64,000 bases of DNA from Chloroflexota bacterium (GCA_005883625.1 VBDU01000069.1:17003-81002); one strand, 5' to 3'. Shown: positions 47,494 to 56,769, counted from the stretch's first letter. Notes: generated by a model not told the origin, from the letters alone. A program made the numbers and translations.

Positions 47494-48165
47494 CTAGTAC
47501 CGGATCTGCTTGCGGAGCCGGTCGACGTCCTTCACCACGATGTGCCGGCGACCCACGCTGAGCGCGCCCTGGCTCTCGAGGTCGGCGAGCGCGCGGTTCA
47601 CCGAGACGCGCGTGGCGCCGACGAACGCGGCGACGTCGTCCTGCGTCATCTCGATCTCGCTCTTCCCCTGTGCCGTCGAGATGTCGAGAAGGCACTTCGC
47701 GACCCGCCCGGAGACGTCGAGGAAGACGAGGTCCTCGATGCGGCCCGAGGCGCGCCGGATCATCCGTGCGAGCAGGGCAAGCAGCTCCTTCATCGCCTTC
47801 GGGTTCCGCTCGATGACGCGCAGGAAGTCCTCGCGCGACAGGGCGAGCACCTGCGTCTCGTTGATCGCGGTGACGGTGGCGGATCGAGGGGCGTCGTCGA
47901 AGAGCGCCAGCTGGCCGAAGATGCCGCCGCCCCGCTCCATCGCGATCACGACCTCGTGTCCGCTCTCGTCGGGGATCGCGACCTTCACCGTGCCGGCGAC
48001 GATCACGTACATGTGCGCCGCGGGATCGTCGCGGTGGAACACGACCTCGTCGCGCGCGAAGCGCCGGGCACGCATGTGCGTCGCAGCCTCGACACGGTCC
48101 GGCTGGCTCAGCGCGGCGAACACCGGGACCTCCGCGAGCAGGTCCGCGACCACTTTGGTGTCCAC
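47494..48165 (-). CDS. Crp/Fnr-family transcriptional regulator
   Basis: cNMP-binding domain plus HTH EMTQDDVAAFVGATRVSVNRALADLESQGALSVGRRHIVV. Confidence 0.93.
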   Translation of the reverse strand: MDTKVVADLLAEVPVFAALSQPDRVEAATHMRARRFARDEVVFHRDDPAAHMYVIVAGTVKVAIPDESGHEVVIAMERGGGIFGQLALFDDAPRSATVTAINETQVLALSREDFLRVIERNPKAMKELLALLARMIRRASGRIEDLVFLDVSGRVAKCLLDISTAQGKSEIEMTQDDVAAFVGATRVSVNRALADLESQGALSVGRRHIVVKDVDRLRKQIRY

Positions 48166-49000
48166 GGCCAGCGAACGATACGCTCGCCTCGCGAAGGGTC
48201 CGCGTCCCAGCCCCTACCTCCGCTCGGCGACCGGACGCGTCCGGGTCGTCGGGCATCGCGGCGCCGCCGCGCACGCGCCCGAGAACACGATCGCGTCACT
48301 CGAGCTGGGCGTCCGTGAGGGCGCCGACGACGTCGAGTTCGACGTCCAGCGGACGGCCGACGGCGTGCCCGTCCTCCTCCACGACGAGACCTGCGACCGC
48401 ACCACGGACGGCAGCGGACCGCTGCGCGAGCGCACATCGGCGGCCGTGAGCGCGCTCGACGCCGGGAGCTGGTTCGGGCCGTCGTTCGCCGGCGAGCGCG
48501 TCCCCACCCTGGCCGCCGTCTGCGAGTGGGCCGGGCGGAACGCGGCCGGCCTCTCCGTCGAGCTGAAGCAGCCCGCGCCGGGGGAGGGCCTGCCGGTGGA
48601 CGACGGGCTCGCGGCCACAGTGATCGGCCTCCTGCGCGAGCGCGGCCTGCTCGACCGCGCGGTCATCCACTCGTTCGACCACCCGACGATCGCACGCGTC
48701 CTCGCGCTCGCCCCGGAGGCGACGGCGGCGCTTCTCTACAGCGGGCCGAACCTCGCGGACCCGCTCGCGATCGCGCACAGCGTGTCCGGGATCAGCGGCC
48801 TGCACGTCCGCTGGTACTGGATCTCGCGGGAGCTCTGCGCCGCGGCGCACGACGAGGGCCTGCACGTCCACGCGTACGGCCTTCCGGAGCCCCTCGAGCG
48901 CGACGCGGTGCTCCGCATGGTCGAGCTCGGCGTCGACTCGCTCTCGGCCGACGCGCCCGACGCCCTCGTCGCGCTGCTGGTCGGCGAAGGTCTGCGCTGA
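48158..49000 (+). CDS. Glycerophosphodiester phosphodiesterase
   Basis: RVVGHRGAAAHAPENTIASLELGVREGADDVEFDVQRTADGVPVLLHDETCDRTTDGSG; start uncertain. Confidence 0.92.
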   Translation: MSTASERYARLAKGPRPSPYLRSATGRVRVVGHRGAAAHAPENTIASLELGVREGADDVEFDVQRTADGVPVLLHDETCDRTTDGSGPLRERTSAAVSALDAGSWFGPSFAGERVPTLAAVCEWAGRNAAGLSVELKQPAPGEGLPVDDGLAATVIGLLRERGLLDRAVIHSFDHPTIARVLALAPEATAALLYSGPNLADPLAIAHSVSGISGLHVRWYWISRELCAAAHDEGLHVHAYGLPEPLERDAVLRMVELGVDSLSADAPDALVALLVGEGLR

Positions 49001-49896
49001 GCGGGCGCGAGCCGCGCGAGGGCTGGCTCGAGCGCGACGGGACGCGACTGCATTACCTCGAGTGGCTCGTCGAGGGGGCTGTCGCTTCGCGCCCAGGGGC
49101 CCCTACCCCTGCCCCTCGGACCCCCGAAGCGCCGCTGTTCCTCCTCCACGGCCTCTCGTCGAACGCGCGCTTCTGGACCCGCTTCGTGGCGCGCTTCCCG
49201 CGGCGGCGCGTCATCGCGCTGGATCAGCGCAGCCATGGCCTGTCGGATCCGGCGCGAGGGACGGACACGACCGCCACGTTCGTCGCCGACGCGGCGTTCG
49301 CCATCATGCGCGCGGTGGCCGCGCCCGCCCTCGTCGTCGGCCATTCCTGGGGCGCGGCGGTCGCGCTCGAGCTCGCGGCCGCGCATCCAGAGCGCTGCGC
49401 CGCCCTTGCGTTCGTCGACGGGCCCGCCTGGCCGCTGGCGGAGGTGCTGTCGTGGGAGGACTTCGCGGCCCGCGCGCAGCCGCCGCTTCCGCGGCACGCC
49501 GATCTGCCCGCGGCGCTCGCCTCGGCCAGGGCCGCGCTCGCGGGAGCCTGGGACGAAGACCTCGTCGACTTCGTGCGCGCCGGATACCGAGAGGAGGAAG
49601 GAGCGCTCGTGCTCCCGCTCAGTGCGGAGGTGCGTCGGGCGATCCTGCGCGACATGCACGCGGCGCGACAGGACCTGCGCTGGCGCGAGGTCCGCGTGCC
49701 CGCGCTCGCCGCATTCGCGACGCGGAAGAGCGCGCTCATGCTCGAAGCGACCAAGCGTGCCGTCGACAAGCTCGTTCGGGCGGCCCCGAACGTAACGGTC
49801 AGGTGGTACGAATCACCCCACGACATCCCACTCTTCGTGCCGGACGAGCTCGCGCGCGACATCGCCACGCTCGAGAGACCGCAGAACGCGACCTGA
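48997..49896 (+). CDS. Alpha/beta hydrolase, apparent CTG start overlapping the upstream TGA (CTGA)
   Basis: LFLLHGLSSNARFWTRFVARFPRRRVIALDQRSHGLSD ... VVGHSWGAAVALELAA. Confidence 0.85.
   Translation: MSGREPREGWLERDGTRLHYLEWLVEGAVASRPGAPTPAPRTPEAPLFLLHGLSSNARFWTRFVARFPRRRVIALDQRSHGLSDPARGTDTTATFVADAAFAIMRAVAAPALVVGHSWGAAVALELAAAHPERCAALAFVDGPAWPLAEVLSWEDFAARAQPPLPRHADLPAALASARAALAGAWDEDLVDFVRAGYREEEGALVLPLSAEVRRAILRDMHAARQDLRWREVRVPALAAFATRKSALMLEATKRAVDKLVRAAPNVTVRWYESPHDIPLFVPDELARDIATLERPQNAT
49092..49126. repeat. GC-rich palindrome-like repeat inside the alpha/beta hydrolase gene
   Basis: cccaggggcccctacccctgcccctcggacccccg; encodes a Pro-rich segment before the conserved LFLLHG strand. 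Confidence 0.55.
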
Positions 49897-49921
49897 GCCG
49901 GTACGTTAGCTCCGTCGAGGA

Positions 49922-52054
49922 ATGGGAACCCTGATCCACGTCTCCGTCTACCTGCTTGCCTTCTGGCTCGCGATCGCGCCGGCTTCCGTCCCGACGCCGC
50001 AGAACGAGCCCGCGCCGGTGGCGAGCGGCGAGCTCCGCGCGTTCTGGGCCGACGCGTTCGGCGAGGGCATGAATTCCCAAGCGGAGATCGATCAGCTCGT
50101 CGCTGCGACGAAGGCCGCGCACCTCAACGCGATCGTCGCGCAGGTCGTGCGGCGCGGCGACTGCTTCTGCAACCGCGCCGCGGTGCCGCGGACGGACGCG
50201 CCGATCTCGGCGCTCCCCTTCGATCCCCTCGACGCGCTCATCGCGACCGCGCACGCGAACGGGATCGAGGTGCACGCCTGGGTCATCGCCAACGCTATGT
50301 GGCAGACGCCGGGTACCCCGACGTCACCGGACCACGTCTACAACGTGCATGGCCCAAGTGCCGCCGGGCGCGCGAACTGGGTCATGACCCGGTCCGACGG
50401 CCTCGCGACGCTCAACCGCGATGTCTACCTCGATCCGGGACATCCCGACGCCGCGGCGTGGGTCGTGAACGTGGCGACGAGCATCGTCCGCAGCTACGAC
50501 GTTGATGGCATCAACCTCGACCGCATCCGCTACCCCGATGGCAACCTCGGCACGAACGTTCCGTCGTGGGGCTACAACCCGACCGCGCTCGACCATTTCC
50601 GCGGCGACACCGGCCGCAGCGACACGCCGGCGCCGTCGGATCCGCAGTGGACGCAGTGGCGCCGCGATCAGATCACCGACATCGTGCGCCGCGTGTACGT
50701 CGAATCGACGGAGCTCAAACCGCGCATCCGCGTGAGCGCGGACCTCATCACGTACGGCTTCGGCCCCCAGACCGCCGGCGCGTTCGAGAACACGCGTACC
50801 TACGCCGAGGTCCTGCAGGACTGGCGTGGCTGGCTGCGCGAAGGGATCCTCGACACCGCGATCCTCATGGACTACAAGCGCGACACCCTCACCACGGGCG
50901 GGAACGACCAGCGCCGCATGTACGCGGAGTGGAGCGACTTCGCCAAGGACAACCAGTTCCGCCGATCGGCCGTGATCGGCGCTGGCCTGTACATCAACGA
51001 CATCGCCTCGAGCGCCCGCCAAGCGCGCGTGGCGCTCGCGCCGAGCCCGTCAGGCAACAGCGCGATCGGCTGGGCCGGGTACTCGTACCGCACGCCGGAT
51101 GACCTCACGGACAATGGCACGCGCTCAGGCGCGGCGAGCCGCGTCGAGCTCATCAAGGCGCTCACCGCGCAGAGCCAGTACGACGCGGTCGCGCCACCGG
51201 TCTTCGCCGAGACAAAGGGCGTCCCCGGCATGGCCTGGAAGGTGAACCCGCTCTTCGGTCACATCAAGGGCCTGGTCCACGGCGCCGATGGGACGCCACT
51301 CGGCGGCGCGAAGCTGGCGCTCCTCGACGACGCGACCGGGTTCCTCGTGCGCTCGGCCGTCTCCGACGGGAACGGCTGGTTCGGCTTCGTCGACCTTCCG
51401 GCGAACGCGTATCGCGTGACGACCGACGCGCCGGCCGTCGCGGGCGGCGTCGTGGGGCGCGCGACGGTGACCCCCGGCGCCGTCGCCGTGGTGAGCGCGA
51501 CCGCGGCGCCCGCGCCGACGCCGATCGCGACGCCACTGCCGAGCGCGATCCCGATCCCGACGCCGCCGCCGCCCGCCCCAACGTGCCAGTCGAGCGCCGG
51601 CCCCGGCATCCCGCCGCCCGCGAAGATCGCGTCCGGCGTGCCCGGGTTCCACGCGTCGTGGTACGGCCAGTCGGGGTATCCGACCCTCTGCCCGGGCGAG
51701 CGCGCGACCGCGGTCGTCGCCTATTACAACAGCGGGACGCGCGGCTGGGTCGCGGGGAAGCTCGGCGAGGTCGGGTACCTCGGTACGTGGAACCCCGAGC
51801 CCGGGCAAGACCGGATGAGCATCCTCGGCGGCGACGGCGCCGCGGGCTCGCCCGACACCGGCTGGCCTCGCTACAACCGCGTCGCCGTGCAGCCGTCCGA
51901 CTACGTCGGGCCGAACCAGGTCGCCTGGTTCGAGTTCACGATCGTGGCGCCCGCCGTCCCCGGGACGTACCGGCTCGCGATCCGTCCGCTCATCGAAGGC
52001 GCGCAGTGGATGGAGGACTACGGCGTCTTCTGGTACGTGACCGTCAAGAGCTGA
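49922..52054 (+). CDS. Secreted GHL10-like (DUF187-type) glycosyl hydrolase with C-terminal shared module
   Basis: ELRAFWADAFGEGMNSQAEIDQLVAATKAAHLNAIVAQVVRRGDCF ... VDGINLDRIRYPDG; module 51584..52054. Confidence 0.87.
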   Translation: MGTLIHVSVYLLAFWLAIAPASVPTPQNEPAPVASGELRAFWADAFGEGMNSQAEIDQLVAATKAAHLNAIVAQVVRRGDCFCNRAAVPRTDAPISALPFDPLDALIATAHANGIEVHAWVIANAMWQTPGTPTSPDHVYNVHGPSAAGRANWVMTRSDGLATLNRDVYLDPGHPDAAAWVVNVATSIVRSYDVDGINLDRIRYPDGNLGTNVPSWGYNPTALDHFRGDTGRSDTPAPSDPQWTQWRRDQITDIVRRVYVESTELKPRIRVSADLITYGFGPQTAGAFENTRTYAEVLQDWRGWLREGILDTAILMDYKRDTLTTGGNDQRRMYAEWSDFAKDNQFRRSAVIGAGLYINDIASSARQARVALAPSPSGNSAIGWAGYSYRTPDDLTDNGTRSGAASRVELIKALTAQSQYDAVAPPVFAETKGVPGMAWKVNPLFGHIKGLVHGADGTPLGGAKLALLDDATGFLVRSAVSDGNGWFGFVDLPANAYRVTTDAPAVAGGVVGRATVTPGAVAVVSATAAPAPTPIATPLPSAIPIPTPPPPAPTCQSSAGPGIPPPAKIASGVPGFHASWYGQSGYPTLCPGERATAVVAYYNSGTRGWVAGKLGEVGYLGTWNPEPGQDRMSILGGDGAAGSPDTGWPRYNRVAVQPSDYVGPNQVAWFEFTIVAPAVPGTYRLAIRPLIEGAQWMEDYGVFWYVTVKS

Positions 52055-52093
52055 CCGCGCGACCGTATTGCGGAGCCGCGCTCGGGGCCGCGG

Positions 52094-53116
52094 CTACTCC
52101 TCCGCGGGCGCGACCGCCGCGGCGAACGCGAGGTCCTGGGGGCGGACCTTCTTGGGATCGAACTTCCGCACGTTCGCCGTCATGCGCGTGAGCGCTTCCG
52201 CCATCGTCAGCGGCGGCTTCTCGCCCCGCTTCTGCGGGATCCAGCGCACCGGGTTGCAGCGCGCGACGACGACCTGGCGCAGGTACGGGCTCTTCATCCC
52301 CGCCTCCTGCATCGCCTTCACGTGCGCGCTCACGCGGTCGTCGATATCGAGGAGCCGCACCGCCCATTGCTCGCGCTGGCGGAGCGCCGCCGGCACGGTC
52401 GCGTCGAGGAAGCGGTCGACCCGCCGGAGCATGGAGTGGTACGAGGATCCCGCGAACCGGTCGCGGCGCTCGTACGCGGCGCCGAGCGTGAGGAAGGCCG
52501 GCTGCTCGAAGCTCACGGCGTGCTCGGATTCCTTGGAGCGCGGCGATTCCTTGGCGAGGGCGCGCGCCATGCGGATGACCTCGAGGCTGCGGTCGCGGAG
52601 GTTGTGCGCCTTCTCGGTGTTGAGCGCGAGGATGCGGTACGCGAGCGCGAGATCGCCTGTGACGAGCGCGGTGACGGCGCGCTGACCCAGCTGTTTCGCC
52701 GCCGCGAGCCGGTGCCGGCCGTTGGGCGACCAGAAGCCGTCGCGGGTCGGGATCGCGATCACCGGATCGAGGAACAGGCCCGCCGCGCCGATCGCGGTCG
52801 CGAGCCGCTCCGCGTGCGTGCGCGAGAGGTCGCGCTGGAACGGCGTCGCCTCCACGGCCGCGAGAGGGAGGCTCGCGACGACGACCGGCTCGCCGGCGTA
52901 CGGATCGCGATACGCGCCGATGATCGCCCCCTTCGCCTTCTCGATCCGCTCGGCGATCGCGCCGACCGCGGCGTCGTCGCGTCCGAGCACCGACGCGCCG
53001 GGCTCGGGACCGCGCGGCTCCGCCGGCCCACGCCGCTTGCGGGTCGTCCGCTTCGTGGTCGATTTCTTCCTGGCCGGGGGCCGGGGGGCGGAGCCCCCCG
53101 ACTGTGCTGGGCTCAT
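52094..53116 (-). CDS. ParB-like nuclease/partition-domain protein
   Basis: VVVASLPLAAVEATPFQRDLSRTHAERLATAIGAAGLFLDPVIAIPTRDGFWSPNGRHRLAAAKQLG. Confidence 0.85.
   Translation of the reverse strand: MSPAQSGGSAPRPPARKKSTTKRTTRKRRGPAEPRGPEPGASVLGRDDAAVGAIAERIEKAKGAIIGAYRDPYAGEPVVVASLPLAAVEATPFQRDLSRTHAERLATAIGAAGLFLDPVIAIPTRDGFWSPNGRHRLAAAKQLGQRAVTALVTGDLALAYRILALNTEKAHNLRDRSLEVIRMARALAKESPRSKESEHAVSFEQPAFLTLGAAYERRDRFAGSSYHSMLRRVDRFLDATVPAALRQREQWAVRLLDIDDRVSAHVKAMQEAGMKSPYLRQVVVARCNPVRWIPQKRGEKPPLTMAEALTRMTANVRKFDPKKVRPQDLAFAAAVAPAEE
53073..53104. repeat. GC-rich palindromic repeat in the 5' end of the ParB-like gene (encodes [10 protein letters not shown])
   Basis: gccgggggccggggggcggagccccccgactg. 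Confidence 0.8.
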
Positions 53117-53120
53117 GTGG

Positions 53121-54386
53121 CTAGTCTCCCCCACCCGCGGCGGCGACGGCGGCGGGCTCCAGGCCGGGCGGCGCGGCGCCGGCGAAACGGCGCAGTCGCG
53201 GGCTGCGAGCGGCCACCCCGAGGACGGTGAGGCCGATGACGGCGCCGCCCACCGCGGCGGCGACGGCCGGCCCGAAGAGGGCGACGGCCGCGCCGGTCTG
53301 CAGCTGTGACGCCTGCGTCAGGCCGCGCGAGGTGATGACGATGAGGGACATCACGCGCCCGCGGTAGGCGTCGCTCGTCGCGAGCTGCGCGATCGCGTTG
53401 CGCATCGTGCCCCACGTCGCGTCCGCGAGGCCGAGCACGAAGAGGACGGCGACCGACAGCGCGAAGGAGCGCGAGAACGCGAACGCGACGAGCGTCGCCG
53501 AGTAGACGAGCCCCGCGGCGACCATGAAGGCCCCCTTCCGGCGGACGTCGCCGACGGCGACGAGCGTCACCATCCCGAGGAGCGCGCCCGCGCCGACCGC
53601 GCCGAGCAGGATGCCGAGGCCCTCCGCACCGACCCCGAACACGTCGCGCGCGAAGATCGTCGTCAGCGCGCTGTTGTGCCCGAAGACCGAGAGGCAGGCC
53701 TCGACCGCGAGGACGAGCGGGAGGATCGGGCTCGCGAAGGCGTAGCGCAGGCCGCCGGCGACGTCCGCGCGAAGCGACGCCTGCGAGCGCCGGGGCATCT
53801 CCGGCGCGCGGATCGCGACGAGCGCGACGATGATCGTGACGTAGCTCGCCGCGTTCACGAAGAACGGCGCCGAGGTGCTCACGCCGGCGATGAGGAGACC
53901 CGCGACCGGCGGGCCGATGAGCGTCGAGATGCGGAAGAGCATGGAATTCAGCGCGACGGCGTTCTGTATCTGGCCGCGGGGCACCAGCGTGGGGAACAGA
54001 GCCTGTCTCGACGGGGTGTCGAACGCGGCCAGCGTCGAGTTCACGAACCCGATGACGTAGATGTGCCAGAAGGTGACGGCGTTCGTCGCGACGAGCGCGC
54101 CGAGGATGAGCGACGTCACCACCGACGAGCTCTGCGTGACCAGAAGCAGCCGCTTGCGCGCGACGCGGTCCGCGATCGCGCCGCCGAAGAGCGAGAGGCC
54201 GATGATCGGTACCGCGCGGACCAGGCCGTTCACGCCGAGGAGGAGCGGCGAGGACGTGAGCTGGTAGAGCAGCCAGCTCGTCGCGGTGAGCTCGATCCAG
54301 GTGCCCGACAGCGAGACGAGCTGGCCGACCCAGTACAGCGCGAAGTCGCGGTGGCGGAGCGGCGCGAGGCCGGGGAGTGCGCGCAC
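53121..54386 (-). CDS. MFS transporter (enterobactin-exporter-like fold)
   Basis: LRHRDFALYWVGQLVSLSGTWIELTATSWLLYQLTSSPLLLGVNGLVRAVP. Confidence 0.93.
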   Translation of the reverse strand: MRALPGLAPLRHRDFALYWVGQLVSLSGTWIELTATSWLLYQLTSSPLLLGVNGLVRAVPIIGLSLFGGAIADRVARKRLLLVTQSSSVVTSLILGALVATNAVTFWHIYVIGFVNSTLAAFDTPSRQALFPTLVPRGQIQNAVALNSMLFRISTLIGPPVAGLLIAGVSTSAPFFVNAASYVTIIVALVAIRAPEMPRRSQASLRADVAGGLRYAFASPILPLVLAVEACLSVFGHNSALTTIFARDVFGVGAEGLGILLGAVGAGALLGMVTLVAVGDVRRKGAFMVAAGLVYSATLVAFAFSRSFALSVAVLFVLGLADATWGTMRNAIAQLATSDAYRGRVMSLIVITSRGLTQASQLQTGAAVALFGPAVAAAVGGAVIGLTVLGVAARSPRLRRFAGAAPPGLEPAAVAAAGGGD

Positions 54387-54393
54387 TCGCGTC

Positions 54394-54909
54394 CTAGCGG
54401 TTGCGAAGCTGCCGGATGTGGCGGTGCATGCGCTGGGTCTTGTGCCCCGCGCGCGGGATGATGCTGATCGAGCCGTCGCGCTCGAGGATCGCCGCGTGCA
54501 CGTCCCGCAGGTCGTCGATCCCATGCTCGCGGGCGGACATCTCGATGTCCTCGAGGCTGATGTTCTCGCGCTGGCACGCCTTGTCCACCGGCTTGCCGTC
54601 CTCGAGCAACAGCGTGGGCTCGCTCGTGAACAGATTCTCGAGGACGGGCAGGCGGATGCCGACGCGATCGAAGAGGAGGTTCATCGCGACGAGCGTGGAT
54701 GCGGCGAGGACGCCGCCGAGCAGCGAGTTGTCCCCGCCGGTCATGGCGTTCTGCACGGCGTTGGCGATGACGAGGATCACGACGAGGTCCACCGGGCTCA
54801 TCTGCCCGAGCTCGCGCTTGCCAGCGATGCGCAGCAGCACCAGGACGAGGACGTAGACGACAGCGGTGCGCAGGATGATCTCCCACCACGGTGTCGTGAG
54901 GTCGAACAC
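54394..54909 (-). CDS. DUF421 (YetF-like) membrane protein
   Basis: LLRIAGKRELGQMSPVDLVVILVIANAVQNAMTGGDNSLLGG. Confidence 0.92.
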   Translation of the reverse strand: MFDLTTPWWEIILRTAVVYVLVLVLLRIAGKRELGQMSPVDLVVILVIANAVQNAMTGGDNSLLGGVLAASTLVAMNLLFDRVGIRLPVLENLFTSEPTLLLEDGKPVDKACQRENISLEDIEMSAREHGIDDLRDVHAAILERDGSISIIPRAGHKTQRMHRHIRQLRNR

Positions 54910-54913
54910 CCCC

Positions 54914-55660
54914 TCAGGATGACAAAACCTGGCGCGCGAAGCGCGCCGGGGAGTCCCCGACCCGGGCGAGGGTCGCCCGCGGATCCACCACGACGCCGTG
55001 GCGGCGGAAGTAGCCGGCGAGGCGGTCGACGTCGCGCACCAGCAGGGCTCGAGCGGCCGGGTGTGTGATCGCGTCCACCGCCTGCGACAGATCGATGAGC
55101 ACGGCGCGCCCGCGCCACCAGAGCACGTTGAACGCCGAGAGGTCGCCGTGCACGACGTCGACCGCGAGCATCCGGGCGACCTCCTCCTCGAGCTCGGCCC
55201 AGACGCGCGTCGCCGTCCGCGGGTCGAGGTGCGTCTCGGAGAGCCGCGGCGCGGCGCGCGCGCCGTCGCCGATGAACGCCATGCGGTAGCCGTCCTCGGT
55301 CGGCTCGACGGGTGGCGGTACGGTGACGCCGGCGTCCGCGAGCCGGACGAGCGTGTCCCATTCGTGCGCGATCCAGCGGGCGTGAACGGCGACGTGTCCG
55401 TAGCGGGTGTTCTTGCGCATGGCGCGGCTCTCGCGGCGCGTACCCTGGCCCCAAACACCGCGGTACGTCGAGTCGTCGCGGAACGACCGCCGGTCCCACG
55501 CCTTGAAGCGTTTCTCCGCGAGGAGCGCGGTCTTCGACGTGCCGGTCCGCGCGACGAGGTGGACCTCGCTTTCTTTGCCGGTCTTGAGCAGGCCGAGAGG
55601 CACGTCCTGATACGAGCCGACGTCGAGCCAGTCGGCGGGAAAGAGCCGCGTCGCGGGCAT
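54914..55660 (-). CDS. RIO-type serine kinase-like protein
   Basis: LLKTGKESEVHLVAR ... VVHGDLSAFNVLWWRGRAVLIDLSQAVD. Confidence 0.92.
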   Translation of the reverse strand: MPATRLFPADWLDVGSYQDVPLGLLKTGKESEVHLVARTGTSKTALLAEKRFKAWDRRSFRDDSTYRGVWGQGTRRESRAMRKNTRYGHVAVHARWIAHEWDTLVRLADAGVTVPPPVEPTEDGYRMAFIGDGARAAPRLSETHLDPRTATRVWAELEEEVARMLAVDVVHGDLSAFNVLWWRGRAVLIDLSQAVDAITHPAARALLVRDVDRLAGYFRRHGVVVDPRATLARVGDSPARFARQVLSS

Positions 55661-55834
55661 GCGTCCTCCCTATCGGAGGCGGCGAGAGACGAGCGACCGC
55701 GCGGGCGCTAGCGGCCGGCGGCGACCTCTGTGCGGAGGCCGGCGGCGTCACGTGCGGTACGTTCGCTCATCTCCGGCCTCCAGTGCAGCGATGTCGACCC
55801 CGTGGGTCGCGAGGGTGATGGTAGCGCTCCGGCG

Positions 55835-56743
55835 CTACGGAGCGCTCGGGTTGGGGCTGCGCAGCGGCAGCTGCGGGACGACGAGCTCTTTGCCGAAGAT
55901 CTGGTCCCTCGGCGTTTCGTTCAGGAAGCGGAGGAGCCCGTTCGCGATCCCCGCGGCGACGGCGTCGGAGTGGTCGACAAGGATCGCGCGGTCGTCGTCG
56001 TTCGAGAGGTAACCCATCTCCAGGATCGTTCCCGGCGTGTAGGGCGACACCGCGTGCTGGTAGCGGCTCCAGTTGTAGACGAAATAGCCGAGCATCGACC
56101 TCGTGACATGGAGACCGTCGTAGTCCATCTTCGTCGACTTCGCGTACTCCTCGCGGACCGTCTGCAGCAGCCGGTCTTCGAATGGACCGCGACGTGCGTT
56201 GTGCGCCATCTTGAATCCGCTGTTCTCGCCGGTGCCGTCGCCGTCCGCGTGCAGCGCGATGAACGCGTCGGCGACGTACCCGGCCGGGACGGCGGCGCCG
56301 AAGATATCGACGGCCACGCCCTTCGCTTTCAGGAGCGCCCCGACGCGCTGGGCGACGTCGAGGTTGACGTCGACCTCCTTGACGCCGTTCCAGGTCGTGC
56401 CGGTCTGCACGACGAGTCGCGTGAGCTCGTCGGGGACCTCGTCCAGCTTCCAGTGCCCCACCTGGATGCCGACCTTGCGCGGGCCGGCGGGCGCCTTCGG
56501 CTGCGGGACGCGCACCGTCCCCGGCTGCACGATGACGCCACCAGGCGGCGCGACCGCGTACGGGGTCATGTCGCTGTCACCGTAGGACTCCTCGAGGAGC
56601 GGGATCGGCGCACCCGCGGGCACGAGGAGGACCTTCGCGTCGGTGGGCCTCTGCGGTGAGGCGAGCGATGCGGCGCGGGCGATGAACGTCGCGGCGATGA
56701 CGACGCTCGTGATCGCGACGGCGATGGCGAGAACGCGGATCAT
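55835..56743 (-). CDS. N-acetylmuramoyl-L-alanine amidase-like (Amidase_3 family), exported
   Basis: VGIQVGHWKLDEVP ... EVDVNLDVAQRVGALLKAKG ... FIALHADGDGTGENSGF ... ILEMGYLSNDDD. Confidence 0.85.
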   Translation of the reverse strand: MIRVLAIAVAITSVVIAATFIARAASLASPQRPTDAKVLLVPAGAPIPLLEESYGDSDMTPYAVAPPGGVIVQPGTVRVPQPKAPAGPRKVGIQVGHWKLDEVPDELTRLVVQTGTTWNGVKEVDVNLDVAQRVGALLKAKGVAVDIFGAAVPAGYVADAFIALHADGDGTGENSGFKMAHNARRGPFEDRLLQTVREEYAKSTKMDYDGLHVTRSMLGYFVYNWSRYQHAVSPYTPGTILEMGYLSNDDDRAILVDHSDAVAAGIANGLLRFLNETPRDQIFGKELVVPQLPLRSPNPSAP

Positions 56744-56769
56744 GCGGCCCTCACTTCCTCATTGTCCCG

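Noticed and set aside
42698-48165. Conventional lanthipeptide or thiopeptide cluster
   Set aside because: Precursor-like proteins contain no cysteine, and no LanB/LanC/LanM, YcaO or ABC peptidase gene is present nearby.
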